Assembly: GCA_963621245.1 (NCBI GenBank)
Contig: CAVFCW010000001.1
Span: 1-64,000, forward strand
Source of the DNA: SIG603 sp963621245
GTDB lineage: Bacteria > Bacillota > Clostridia > Oscillospirales > Acutalibacteraceae
Direction of reading: 5' to 3'
DNA length: 64,000 nt
Shown: positions 49,435-58,111 of the stretch, piece by piece
Layout of the letters: the number at the start of each line of letters is the position of its first letter
How positions within the stretch are numbered: the first letter of the stretch is position 1
Program-made: the position numbers and the translations under genes
Notes under the pieces: model-generated
Told to the model about the DNA's origin: nothing
What the model saw: only the letters and a program-made list of their open reading frames with translations
The model's database searches: none

Positions 49435-51207
49435 ATGGCTAAAGGCACTATAAAAAAGGTTGCCGGCCCGCTTGTCATCGCCAAAGGTATGCGTGACGCA
49501 AACATGTACGACGTTGTGCGTGTTTCCGAACAGCACCTTATCGGCGAGATAATCGAGATGCACGGCGACGAGGCTTCAATCCAGGTTTACGAGGAAACAG
49601 CCGGCCTTGGACCGGGCGCACCGGTCGAGTCCACGGGCGAACCGATGAGCGTTGAGCTCGGCCCCGGACTTATAAGCTCAATTTACGACGGTATTCAAAG
49701 ACCGCTTGACGATATCATGGCAGTGAGCGGAAACAACTTAAAAAGAGGCGTATCCGTTCCGTCACTTAAAAGAAATATAAAATGGACATTCGTCCCCACG
49801 GCAAAAGTAGGCGAAGAAGTTTCGGGCGGCGATGTTATCGGTACGGTACAGGAGACCGAAATAGTCTGCCACAAAATAATGGTTCCGCCCACACTTTCGG
49901 GCAAAATCAAATCAATCACAGCGGGCGATTTCACCGTTGAAGAGACGGTTGCCGTTCTCGAAACAAAGGACGGCGAGGAGAAAAACCTCACCCTCATGCA
50001 GAAGTGGCCCGTAAGAAAAGGCAGACCTTACAAGAGAAAACTCTCCCCCGATAAGCCGCTCATCACAGGTCAGAGAGTTATCGACGGACTTTTCCCGATT
50101 GCAAGAGGCGGCGTTGCGGCTGTTCCGGGCCCGTTCGGCTCAGGAAAAACAGTTGTTCAGCACCAGCTTGCAAAATGGGCAGAGGCTCAGATAGTTGTTT
50201 ACATCGGCTGCGGCGAGCGTGGAAACGAAATGACGGACGTTCTCGGCGAGTTCCCGGAGCTTAAAGATCCGAAAACAGGCTACTCCCTCATGAAGAGAAC
50301 CGTTCTTATCGCAAACACATCGGATATGCCCGTTGCCGCACGTGAAGCCTCAATTTATACAGGTATCACGATTGCGGAATACTTCCGTGATCAGGGCTAT
50401 TCCGTCGCACTTATGGCAGACTCAACCTCACGTTGGGCAGAGGCACTTCGTGAAATGTCGGGACGACTTCAGGAAATGCCCGGTGAAGAGGGCTACCCCG
50501 CTTACCTCGGTTCGCGTCTTGCACAGTTCTATGAGCGTGCAGGATTCGTAAAAGCTCTCGGCAAGGACGAGCGTGAGGGCGCACTCTCTGTTATCGGTGC
50601 GGTTTCTCCCCCGGGCGGTGATATTTCCGAGCCTGTCTCACAGGCAACGCTTAGAATTGTCAAGGTTTTCTGGGGACTTGACTCCGACCTTGCATACAAG
50701 CGTCACTTCCCCGCTATCAACTGGCTCACGTCCTATTCAAACTACGTGGACAACATGGCAGATTGGTTCAACTCGAATGTTGCGCCCGATTGGATGGACT
50801 CGAGAGCCACAATCATGAGAATACTTCAGGAAGAAGCCGAGCTTGACGAGATAGTTAAGCTTGTCGGTATGGATGCCTTAAGCGCACCCGACAGAATCAC
50901 ACTCGAGGCGGCAAGATCTATCCGTGAGGACTTCTTGCACCAGAACGCTTTTGACGAAATAGACACCTACACACCTCTTGAAAAGCAGTATTATCTTTTA
51001 AAGCTTGTTATCGCATTCAACGATAAGGCTCAGGCGGCTGTTAGAAACGGCGCAAACGTAAACAAGCTTGTTTCAATGGCTGTTCGTGAAAAAATCGGAC
51101 GTTACAAGTACTGCGCACCCGAGAACGCAAAGGCGGAATACGAGAATATTCTCACCGAACTCGACAATGAAATCGCCGAAGTAGCAAACGAAAAGGAGGA
51201 CTTCTGA
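49435..51207 (+). CDS. ntpA: V-type ATPase catalytic subunit A (590 aa)
   Basis: P-loop GPFGSGKT (residues 232-239), the A-subunit-specific insert (~residues 110-190), catalytic Glu in GCGERGNEMT and the ADSTSRWAEALRE segment. All catalytic features are intact; length is normal. Two bases separate it from subunit B. Confidence 0.98.
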   Translation: MAKGTIKKVAGPLVIAKGMRDANMYDVVRVSEQHLIGEIIEMHGDEASIQVYEETAGLGPGAPVESTGEPMSVELGPGLISSIYDGIQRPLDDIMAVSGNNLKRGVSVPSLKRNIKWTFVPTAKVGEEVSGGDVIGTVQETEIVCHKIMVPPTLSGKIKSITAGDFTVEETVAVLETKDGEEKNLTLMQKWPVRKGRPYKRKLSPDKPLITGQRVIDGLFPIARGGVAAVPGPFGSGKTVVQHQLAKWAEAQIVVYIGCGERGNEMTDVLGEFPELKDPKTGYSLMKRTVLIANTSDMPVAAREASIYTGITIAEYFRDQGYSVALMADSTSRWAEALREMSGRLQEMPGEEGYPAYLGSRLAQFYERAGFVKALGKDEREGALSVIGAVSPPGGDISEPVSQATLRIVKVFWGLDSDLAYKRHFPAINWLTSYSNYVDNMADWFNSNVAPDWMDSRATIMRILQEEAELDEIVKLVGMDALSAPDRITLEAARSIREDFLHQNAFDEIDTYTPLEKQYYLLKLVIAFNDKAQAAVRNGANVNKLVSMAVREKIGRYKYCAPENAKAEYENILTELDNEIAEVANEKEDF

Positions 51208-51208
51208 T

Positions 51209-52582
51209 ATGCCAAAAGAATACAGAACCATTCAGGAGGTAGCGGGTCCTCTTATGATGGTAAAGGGCGTTGAAAACGTCTTTTACGACGAGCTTGCAGA
51301 AATCGAGCTTGCAAACGGCGAAAAGCGCCGCTGCAAAGTTCTTGAGATAGACGAGGGAAATGCCGTGGTACAGCTCTTTGAGAACTCCACGGGTATCAAC
51401 CTTTCAAATTCAAAAGTTAAATTCTTGGGAAGAAGCATGGAACTCGGCGTTTCCGAGGATATGCTCGGCAGAGTTTTCGACGGCCTCGGCAGACCGATTG
51501 ACGGCGGCCCCGAAATTCTCCCCGACGAGAGAAACGATATTAACGGACTCCCCATGAACCCTGCCGCAAGAAACTATCCGCAGGAGTTTATTCAGACGGG
51601 CGTTTCCGCAATCGACGGACTCAACACCCTCGTAAGAGGTCAGAAACTTCCGATATTCTCCGCTTCGGGACTTCCCCACTCTCAGCTTGCCGCCCAGATT
51701 GCACGACAGGCAAAGGTGCGTGGAACAAACGAACCGTTCGTTGTTGTTTTCGCCGCTATGGGAATTACCTTTGAGGAATCCGATTACTTCGTTCAGTCGT
51801 TCACCGAGACGGGTGCAATTGACAGAACCGTTATGTTCGTGAACCTCGCAAACGACCCCGCAGTCGAGAGAATCGCAACGCCGAAAATGGCTCTCACAGC
51901 CGCCGAATATCTCGCATTCAAGAAAAATTATCACGTTCTCGTCATCATGACGGACATAACGAACTACGCCGACGCTTTGCGTGAGGTCTCAGCCGCACGA
52001 AAAGAAGTTCCAGGCAGACGCGGTTACCCCGGATACATGTACACCGACCTCGCTACGCTTTACGAGCGTGCGGGCCGCCAGAAAGGAAAGAGCGGATCAA
52101 TCACGCTTATCCCCATTCTCACCATGCCCGAGGACGACAAAACCCACCCCATTCCCGACCTCACGGGTTACATCACCGAGGGTCAGATTATCTTAAGCCG
52201 TGAGCTTTACAGAAAGAACATCACTCCGCCGATTGACGTTCTCCCCTCGCTTTCGAGACTTAAGGATAAGGGCATAGGCGAAGGAAAAACGAGAGCAGAC
52301 CACGCCGCAACGATGAACCAGCTTTTTGCGGCTTACGCACGAGGCAAAGAGGCAAAGGAGCTCATGGTGGTTCTCGGCGAGGCGGCTTTGACGGAAATCG
52401 ATTTGAAGTACGCAAAGTTTGCCGACGCATTCGAGAAAGAGTACGTCTCACAGGGCTACAACAAGAACCGTGACATCGAAGAAACTCTCGATATCGGCTG
52501 GCATCTTCTCTCAATGCTTCCACGTTCGGAGCTCAAGAGAATCAAGGACGAATACCTTGACAAATACTACGGAAAGGTGTGA
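51209..52582 (+). CDS. ntpB: V-type ATPase regulatory subunit B (457 aa)
   Basis: Close in sequence to subunit A but with a degenerate P-loop (SASGLPHSQLAAQIARQA), as usual for B. The signature PGRRGYPGYMYTDLATLYER is present. Forms the A3B3 head. Confidence 0.98.
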   Translation: MPKEYRTIQEVAGPLMMVKGVENVFYDELAEIELANGEKRRCKVLEIDEGNAVVQLFENSTGINLSNSKVKFLGRSMELGVSEDMLGRVFDGLGRPIDGGPEILPDERNDINGLPMNPAARNYPQEFIQTGVSAIDGLNTLVRGQKLPIFSASGLPHSQLAAQIARQAKVRGTNEPFVVVFAAMGITFEESDYFVQSFTETGAIDRTVMFVNLANDPAVERIATPKMALTAAEYLAFKKNYHVLVIMTDITNYADALREVSAARKEVPGRRGYPGYMYTDLATLYERAGRQKGKSGSITLIPILTMPEDDKTHPIPDLTGYITEGQIILSRELYRKNITPPIDVLPSLSRLKDKGIGEGKTRADHAATMNQLFAAYARGKEAKELMVVLGEAALTEIDLKYAKFADAFEKEYVSQGYNKNRDIEETLDIGWHLLSMLPRSELKRIKDEYLDKYYGKV

Positions 52583-52588
52583 TGACTG

Positions 52589-53236
52589 ATGGCAGGCACC
52601 ACCGTTAATCCCACCAGAATGGAGCTGACGCGCCAAAAGAAAAAGCTTGCCACTGCCGTGAGGGGTCACAAGCTCCTTAAGGACAAGCGTGACGAACTCA
52701 TGCGCCAGTTTCTTGACAAGGTAAGGGAGAATAAAGCACTCAGAGAAAAGGTTGAAGCGGGCATTCTCGAGGCAAACAAGAAGTTTCTGCTTGCGAGAGC
52801 GGGCATGGACGACGAATATCTCAACACGGCTTTGTTGGCGCCGAAACAGGAAATTTCGCTTGAAAGCTCCACAAAAAATGTCATGAGCGTTGAGATACCG
52901 CAGTTCAAGTTTAAGACGAGAACACCCGACCCAAACGACATCTACTCCTACGGATTTGCCTACACGACGGGCGATCTCGACGAAGCGGTAAAATCACTCG
53001 CGGATGTATTCGAGGATATGTTGAAGCTTGCGGAAATCGAGAAATCGTGCCAGCTTACGGCGTCGGAAATCGAAAAGACGAGACGAAGAGTTAACGCACT
53101 CGAGCACGTTATGATTCCCGAGGCTCAGGCGAATATAAGATACATCACGATGAAGCTTGACGAAAACGAGCGTTCAACGCAGATAAGACTTATGAAAGTT
53201 CAGGAAATGATGCTGAAAGACGCAGGCTACAAATAA
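52589..53236 (+). CDS. ntpD: V-type ATPase rotor shaft subunit D (215 aa)
   Basis: Long helical hairpin at both ends (NPTRMELTRQKKKLATAVRG and RRVNALEHVMIPEAQANIRY) with a middle beta part; the shaft that turns inside the A3B3 head. Last gene of the operon; a terminator follows. Confidence 0.96.
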   Translation: MAGTTVNPTRMELTRQKKKLATAVRGHKLLKDKRDELMRQFLDKVRENKALREKVEAGILEANKKFLLARAGMDDEYLNTALLAPKQEISLESSTKNVMSVEIPQFKFKTRTPDPNDIYSYGFAYTTGDLDEAVKSLADVFEDMLKLAEIEKSCQLTASEIEKTRRRVNALEHVMIPEAQANIRYITMKLDENERSTQIRLMKVQEMMLKDAGYK

Positions 53237-53238
53237 GC

Positions 53239-53272
53239 AAAAAACGGAGAGCGACAAACTCTCCGTTTTTTC
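53239..53272 (+). terminator. Terminator of the V-ATPase operon
   Basis: Stem AACGGAGAG / CTCTCCGTT with a T6 tail; A-rich on the other side. Confidence 0.92.
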
Positions 53273-53318
53273 TTGTTATGATTCGGTTTTTGTTGTAAAA
53301 TTTATTCGAGGTGATTTT

Positions 53319-53747
53319 ATGCTTATCAGAAATGCGAACGCAAAAGACGCCGAAGCCATCGCTGAAATTTACCGACACGACTTAGGCTATGACACCGACA
53401 GAGATTTAATCGCACAGAGACTTAATAATCTCAGCCGTTCGAGGGAGGCTGTTTTTGTAGCAGAGCTTGAGGGCGAGGTTATCGGCGCTTTGCACATAGA
53501 GAAATTCGAGACGCTCTATTTTAAGCCGATTGCCAATATTCTCAGCCTTGCCGTAAGCGAAAAGCACCGCCGTGAGGGTGCGGGAAAAACGCTCGTGAGC
53601 AAAGCCGAAGACTGGGCAAAGGAAATGAAACTTGAAGCCGTTCGCCTCGAATCGGCTTATCACCGAAAAAGCGCACACGAATTTTACCGTGCGCTCGGAT
53701 TTGACAGCGAAAAAAATCAGATCAGATTTCTCAAAAACTTAATTTAA
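53319..53747 (+). CDS. GNAT acetyltransferase (142 aa)
   Basis: MLIRNANAKDAEAIAEIYRH start, a SLAVSEKHRREGAGKTLVSK acetyl-CoA loop and a C-terminal YHRKSAHEFYRALGFDSEK, a textbook GNAT. GAGGTGATTTT ribosome site. Substrate unknown. 18 bases from the next gene. Confidence 0.9.
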   Translation: MLIRNANAKDAEAIAEIYRHDLGYDTDRDLIAQRLNNLSRSREAVFVAELEGEVIGALHIEKFETLYFKPIANILSLAVSEKHRREGAGKTLVSKAEDWAKEMKLEAVRLESAYHRKSAHEFYRALGFDSEKNQIRFLKNLI

Positions 53748-53765
53748 ATTAACGGAGGATTTTTC

Positions 53766-54158
53766 ATGGAACAGGTATGCGAATTTTTAAAGAATGCGGG
53801 AGTGTATTACCTTGCAACGGTCGAGGGCGACAAGCCGCACGTGAGACCTTTCGGCACGGCTAATATTTTCGAGAACAAGCTGTACATTCAGACGGGAAAA
53901 TCAAAGGAATGTGCAAAGCAGATGAAATTGAACCCTCACATCGAGATTTGCGCTTTCAAGGGCGGAAAGTGGATAAGAATTGCCGCCGAAGCCGTTCTTG
54001 ACGAGAGAATTGAGGCTCAGGAAAGTATGCTGGGTGCCTACCCCTCACTTGCCAACCGCTACAAAGCGGGCGACGGCAACAACGAGGTTTATTACCTCAA
54101 GAACGCCACCGCAACAATCGAGGGATTCGGCTCGGAGAAGGTAACAATCACTTTCTAA
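53766..54158 (+). CDS. Pyridoxamine 5'-phosphate oxidase-like flavin protein (130 aa)
   Basis: A split-barrel PPOX/FMN-binding fold: YYLATVEGDKPHVRPFGTAN, KLYIQTGKSKECAKQMKLNP and KGGKWIRIAAEAVL. Small members of this family use FMN or F420 and include NimA-like reductases. The exact reaction is unknown. Probably in one transcript with the GNAT gene; a terminator follows. Confidence 0.85.
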   Translation: MEQVCEFLKNAGVYYLATVEGDKPHVRPFGTANIFENKLYIQTGKSKECAKQMKLNPHIEICAFKGGKWIRIAAEAVLDERIEAQESMLGAYPSLANRYKAGDGNNEVYYLKNATATIEGFGSEKVTITF

Positions 54159-54168
54159 AAAACCAAAA

Positions 54169-54193
54169 GACCTGCCGTGTGGCAGGTCTTTGT
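54169..54193 (+). terminator. Terminator after PPOX-like gene
   Basis: Stem AGACCTGCC / GGCAGGTCT with a GTGT loop and a short T tail. Confidence 0.8.
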
Positions 54194-54235
54194 GGCTGTG
54201 TGTATGTCAGTTGTAAAAACTTTAAATCGGATGTG

Positions 54236-54376
54236 GGCTCTGCTTTGCTTGCAAAAAGCAGAGCCTCAGACAGATTGCAAAAATGCAGAGGAGCGTTAGC
54301 TCCTCAAGGTTTCCGTGGGGGATTACTAAACCACTACACGGAAACCTTGAAGAACCCCGCCGCCTTAGAGGCGGGG
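54236..54376 (+). ncRNA. Structured remnant resembling the end of an IS200/IS605 element (omega-RNA-like)
   Basis: Four strong hairpins follow one another: GGCTCTGCTTT/AAAGCAGAGCC (54236-54264), GAGGAGC/GCTCCTC (~54288-54305), AAGGTTTCCGTG/CACGGAAACCTT (54306-54348) and CCCCGCC/GGCGGGG (54355-54375). The last hairpin with preceding GAAGAA and an internal CCTTAGAGG resembles IS200/IS605 right ends and the 3' part of TnpB guide RNAs. No tnpA or tnpB frame is present, so it may be a solo end or a non-autonomous element. The rest of the gap to 54671 has two more inverted repeats (GGATAA/TTATCC, GCTAACC/GGTTAGC) and no gene. Confidence 0.5.
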
Positions 54377-54671
54377 GACTACTCCATTTACGTTAAAGAG
54401 GAAAACTTATGATCTGTGTAAATTTTGTTGCGCACGGATAAAATGTTTTGTTATCCATACGACAGTAAGTTTCAGCTAACCATTCTTTTTAAATGTCGGT
54501 TAGCTCTCACTAACTGAGTTGATTATATCAGCTGTATATCCGTTTGTCAACAGTGTTTTTCTTTTTTGAATAAATTTCTTTTGAAAATCAAAATTAACAA
54601 TTTCTTTCTTGTTTGCCTTACGCTTATATTTTATACTTTGTATATCGGATTTTTCACAAAAGGAGGATATT

Positions 54672-55541
54672 ATGACAGAGGAATACATCACCGCAAAGGA
54701 CGGCTTTAAAATTCACATTGCTTACTTTCCCGTAGAAAATCCCGTGAAACTGGTGCAGTTGGTTCACGGAGCACTCGAACACAAGGAGAGATATTACCCA
54801 TTCATCGAGTACCTCAATTCAAAGGGATACACGTGCATAATTAACGACCACCGAGGTCACGGAAAATCGCTCGACACAAAGTACAGTATGGGCCACATGG
54901 AAAGCTACGAGGAGCTTTTGGACGACATGTATCTCGTCACACGCTACATCAAGGAGCGAAACCCCGGCAAGGAGCTTGTCATGCTCGGCCACTCAATGGG
55001 CTCAATGCTAGCAAGGCTCTATCTTACGGAGCACGACGACGAGATAACACGCCTTGCACTCACGGGCACGGCAAACTACAACAAAGCCGCCGCCCTGGGA
55101 ATTAAAATCATCGATTTGCTCAAGGTTTTTCACGGCAAATACGGCTACTCAAAGCTTGTCGGAATGCTAAGCGGCGTTGAAGCTGACAAGGAAAAATGGA
55201 TTTCCTACAACAAGGAGAACATAAGAAAAATGGAAGCGGATGAGCTTTGCGGAAAGCACTTCACGCTTGAGGGAAACCGTGTGCTTGTGGGCATGAACAA
55301 AGCCTTGCACGATTACTCGGCATTTAAGTGCAAAAATCCCACACTCCCCATTTTGTCCGTCACGGGAAAAGACGACCCCATAACAGGCTTTAAAAAGGGA
55401 CTTGAGGACTCCGAGAGAACGCTCAGAAAAATCGGCTACACAAACGTTAAGTTTGTCGTTCACGAAAACATGATGCACGAGGTGCTGAACGAAAACAACA
55501 AGGAGCTTGTTTTTAAGGAAATAGAAGAGTTTTACAGATGA
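54672..55541 (+). CDS. Alpha/beta hydrolase, monoacylglycerol lipase / lysophospholipase-like (289 aa)
   Basis: Nucleophile Ser108 in GHSMGS, probable acid Asp235 in TGKDDPITG and His269 in NMMHEV form the triad; HGALEH holds the oxyanion region. Soluble, no signal peptide. The ATG at 54672 has an AGGAGG site, so the longer frame to 54609 is rejected. Substrate likely a lipid or lysophospholipid ester, by family only. Confidence 0.9.
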   Translation: MTEEYITAKDGFKIHIAYFPVENPVKLVQLVHGALEHKERYYPFIEYLNSKGYTCIINDHRGHGKSLDTKYSMGHMESYEELLDDMYLVTRYIKERNPGKELVMLGHSMGSMLARLYLTEHDDEITRLALTGTANYNKAAALGIKIIDLLKVFHGKYGYSKLVGMLSGVEADKEKWISYNKENIRKMEADELCGKHFTLEGNRVLVGMNKALHDYSAFKCKNPTLPILSVTGKDDPITGFKKGLEDSERTLRKIGYTNVKFVVHENMMHEVLNENNKELVFKEIEEFYR

Positions 55542-55561
55542 CAAACTAAACATCAAAACGA

Positions 55562-55610
55562 AACCGCCCCCCGGATTGTACCTTGGTATATCCGAGAAGG
55601 CGGTTTTATC
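55562..55610 (+). terminator. Terminator between hydrolase and CRISPR array
   Basis: Stem AACCGCC / GGCGGTT with an inner CGGA/TCCG pair and TTTTATCTTT after it. It separates the plus-strand hydrolase from the trailer end of the minus-strand array. Confidence 0.8.
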
Positions 55611-55685
55611 TTTAGTATTTTATTGTTAAAAACTTTTTCTACCGTGTGCAAGGATGAGTATTATTCACTATATGCAAGAGCTTCC

Positions 55686-56162
55686 ATCTACAACAGTAGA
55701 AATTTTAAAGGGTTATCATTCTAAGCTTGTCAATCTGCTTGAGTGTAATCTACAACAGTAGAAATTTTAAAGGGTTATCATTCCGCATTCACAATGGACT
55801 GCCATATTGCTGATCTACAACAGTAGAAATTTTAAAGGGTTATCATTCTGCAAAAACTTAAAGCATATCAAAATATCTACAACAGTAGAAATTTTAAAGG
55901 GTTATCATTCGAACATCACGATTGTTGCGATTGTATCCCATCTACAACAGTAGAAATTTTAAAGGGTTATCATTCAACAGCAGATAGACCACCGGAGCTT
56001 TATCTACAACAGTAGAAATTTTAAAGGGTTATCATTCTGAAAATAAAAACACAATAGACACAAATCTACAACAGTAGAAATTTTAAAGGGTTATCATTCT
56101 GCAACCGCTGTTACTTATTCCGTTTTATCTACAACAGTAGAAATTTTAAAGGGTTATCATTC
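55686..56162 (-). CRISPR. Type V-A CRISPR array: 8 repeats of 36 bp, 7 spacers of 26-29 bp
   Basis: Repeats start at 55686, 55748, 55813, 55875, 55940, 56002, 56064 and 56127, all identical by eye. Read as crRNA (minus strand) the repeat begins GAATGATAACCC and ends TTTCTACTGTTGTAGAT, the Cas12a hairpin UCUAC-UGUU-GUAGA. Spacers: 55722-55747, 55784-55812, 55849-55874, 55911-55939, 55976-56001, 56038-56063, 56100-56126. The leader end is at 56162 next to cas2. I saw no spacer matching the prophage over more than 13 bases. Confidence 0.99.
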
Positions 56163-56235
56163 CCTTCAGTTGTTAAAGTTCACAAAACCAAGCTTATTGA
56201 TTTGTGCGTTAATTACAAAAGCCGTTTTAATCATA

Positions 56236-56259
56236 GAACAATAACCCCTTTCTACTGTT
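56236..56259. repeat. Degenerate inverted copy of the CRISPR repeat in the leader
   Basis: On the plus strand the bases run GAA, CA, ATAACCC, C, TTTCTACTGTT. The crRNA repeat on the minus strand runs GAA, TG, ATAACCC, TTTAAAA, TTTCTACTGTT, then GTAGAT. So 21 of 24 bases agree, with the 7-base middle replaced by one C and the last six bases missing. The orientation is opposite to the array. Confidence 0.85.
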
Positions 56260-56289
56260 ATTATACCATATTCAGACCGAGGTTTGCAA
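56260..56289 (-). promoter_or_regulatory. Promoter of the CRISPR array
   Basis: TTGCAA (56284-56289) and a perfect TATAAT (56260-56265), 18-bp spacer, minus strand, starting 11 bases after the cas2 stop. The predicted transcript start (~56253) lies in the degenerate repeat. Confidence 0.75.
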
Positions 56290-56299
56290 TCATTTTAAA

Positions 56300-56575
56300 T
56301 CATTGAACTATCAAAAGATCGGAGTCCTCGTTTCGTGCGTAACCGTATTTTTCCACCTTGCAGCTGCTGCTCAATTTGAAAATATACACGCTGTCCGATT
56401 GGTCAAATTCCTTCATCCACTTGTTGTTGATGTCTGTTATTATGTTGTTTAATATTCGCTCGCTGTTGTCAATTTCGTACACCGAATACTGCAGCATGTG
56501 GCCGAATCTTTTGATGTACTTGTTAAACTTTGCACGCTTTTTGTTGTTGCTTATGTCGTAACTAATTATTATCAA
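56300..56575 (-). CDS. cas2: CRISPR-associated endonuclease Cas2 (91 aa)
   Basis: Ferredoxin-like fold with the family start MIIISYDISNNKKRAKFNKY and the conserved Asp7. It forms the integrase core with Cas1. ATGA overlap with the cas1 stop. Last gene of the operon before the leader and array. Confidence 0.97.
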   Translation of the reverse strand: MIIISYDISNNKKRAKFNKYIKRFGHMLQYSVYEIDNSERILNNIITDINNKWMKEFDQSDSVYIFKLSSSCKVEKYGYARNEDSDLLIVQ

Positions 56576-57543
56576 TTTTCATCCCTCATTTCAAAAGTCG
56601 GAAATTCCTCGGGCGGTAAATCTTTCATAAAAGCCCGATAGTAAGATTTAACATAGACGAAAATGCTCTCTTTGTTTTCAAGCAGCGGTTTCATGAGTAT
56701 TCTGACATAATCGGCAGACTTCTCCCATTTTAACCTGTACTGATGATTAATCTCGAGGAAATGCTCCTCTTTTATCTGCTTTAAGTTGATAGCCTTTTTC
56801 ACCTCGTGGTCGATAAGCGGTCTGAACGGCTCCACCATATCGCAAACAAGAGATTTTCTCATGTAAAACTGCCTGTGCATAACCCCGCAGTACGTGTCAA
56901 AGCCAAAGCTTAATAAAAGTGCGTCCATAAATGTGAAAAGCAAGGTGTAACCTATATCCAAAACGGAATTAACATAGTCACGCTTGACGCGAGGCTGTCG
57001 CCCCTGCCACAAGATATTATTGAAATGGTTGCGAAAATATGCCCGTGAGGCGAGACCTTCAAGTCCCATAAGCTCGTTCAGTGTGTTTGCGTTCGGCACT
57101 TTTTTGATGTAATCGTCAATCGAGAGTATCGCCTCTTTAACGGCGTCGCTCTTGTCACGAACGGAGTTTAATTCCTCCTTTTGGTTTTGCATTTTGTTGG
57201 TCGTGATGACCTTGGCAATGCCGAGTCCGTCGTAAGCATATTGCTTTTTGTGAAGCAGGGTGTTTCCGTCCTTTTCCGCTCCGATAAGTGAATAAAGCCG
57301 AAATCCGGGCGTGACAAGTGCGATGAAAAATCCGAATTTTTGAGCCTTTTGTATCAGCGGTGTTGTTATGCTTGTGTGACCAACCGCAAACACGATAAAA
57401 AGCCTAAAGCACGAGCATTGAAATTTAATTTTTCCCTCGGCGTCTTTTATCACGAGGTTATCGTTGCTGAAAGCCATTTTTTCGCCCTCGTTAAACAAGA
57501 CGAAAACTATTTGTTTTTTGCTGAAATCGTGTGATGTAAACAT
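56572..57543 (-). CDS. cas1: CRISPR-associated integrase Cas1 (323 aa)
   Basis: Metal-binding residues are in place: Glu162 (LMGLEGLASRAYF), His223 (GVMHRQ) and Asp235/Glu238 (CDMVEPFRPLID). The N-terminal beta domain and C-terminal helical domain are full length. It inserts new spacers with Cas2. ATG 57543 has a perfect AGGAGG; the longer frame to 57633 overlaps cas4 and is rejected. Confidence 0.98.
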   Translation of the reverse strand: MFTSHDFSKKQIVFVLFNEGEKMAFSNDNLVIKDAEGKIKFQCSCFRLFIVFAVGHTSITTPLIQKAQKFGFFIALVTPGFRLYSLIGAEKDGNTLLHKKQYAYDGLGIAKVITTNKMQNQKEELNSVRDKSDAVKEAILSIDDYIKKVPNANTLNELMGLEGLASRAYFRNHFNNILWQGRQPRVKRDYVNSVLDIGYTLLFTFMDALLLSFGFDTYCGVMHRQFYMRKSLVCDMVEPFRPLIDHEVKKAINLKQIKEEHFLEINHQYRLKWEKSADYVRILMKPLLENKESIFVYVKSYYRAFMKDLPPEEFPTFEMRDEN

Positions 57544-57553
57544 AAATCGCCTC

Positions 57554-58111
57554 CTACAAATCAGAATAACTGCAAAGAGGCTCATATATGCACTTTCTGC
57601 ATTTTTCTTTGTTTTCCTGTGTGAATGAATCAAAGTTAAAGTTGTTCATGTCGGCAATTACCTTTTCGAATTTTCTGAACATCTCGGCGTTATCTTCCGG
57701 CTTTTCAATTTTATACACCTTGTTGTCGTCCATGCTGTAAAGGCGCATTTCGTTAACGGAATAACCCATTTCTGTCAAAGCGAAATACTGTGCGTAAATC
57801 TGAAAGACGTAGCCGTCATATATAACTTTGATTTTCTTTTTTCTCTCGGTCAAAATTTCCTTTTTTGAATCGAAAGTATCTATTTTGCCGATGATATTAT
57901 ATTTTCCGCAGTAAACGCTCACGCCCTGCAGCATACTCTTTTTGCTTGAGTATGCCGCAGAATCGGAGCTTTTGTGTGCGTTCGTGCCGTTTAACTGATA
58001 GGACTCCTGAGTGAGCAATCTTTCTTCATCTTCCAGTGCGTGAAAGTAAATCGACACGGGGCAAAACATGAAATCGTTGAGGTTTGAAATTATAATCGGC
58101 TCTTCGCTCAT
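57554..58111 (-). CDS. cas4: CRISPR-associated exonuclease Cas4 (185 aa)
   Basis: RecB-type nuclease: Cys17 (MFCPVSIYF), GKID with Asp78, Glu89-x-Lys91, QIYAQYFAL, and a C-terminal Cys cluster (C171, C174, C180) for an iron-sulfur site. Cas4 trims prespacers and selects their PAM side. ATGA overlap with cas12a. Confidence 0.97.
   Translation of the reverse strand: MSEEPIIISNLNDFMFCPVSIYFHALEDEERLLTQESYQLNGTNAHKSSDSAAYSSKKSMLQGVSVYCGKYNIIGKIDTFDSKKEILTERKKKIKVIYDGYVFQIYAQYFALTEMGYSVNEMRLYSMDDNKVYKIEKPEDNAEMFRKFEKVIADMNNFNFDSFTQENKEKCRKCIYEPLCSYSDL

Larger units (their letters stand above)
56163..56299 (-). promoter_or_regulatory. CRISPR leader
   Basis: 137 AT-rich bases between cas2 and the first repeat. 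It holds the array promoter (56260-56289), the inverted repeat-like segment (56236-56259) and ~70 bases of AT-rich DNA next to repeat 1, where new spacers would be inserted. Confidence 0.85.
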
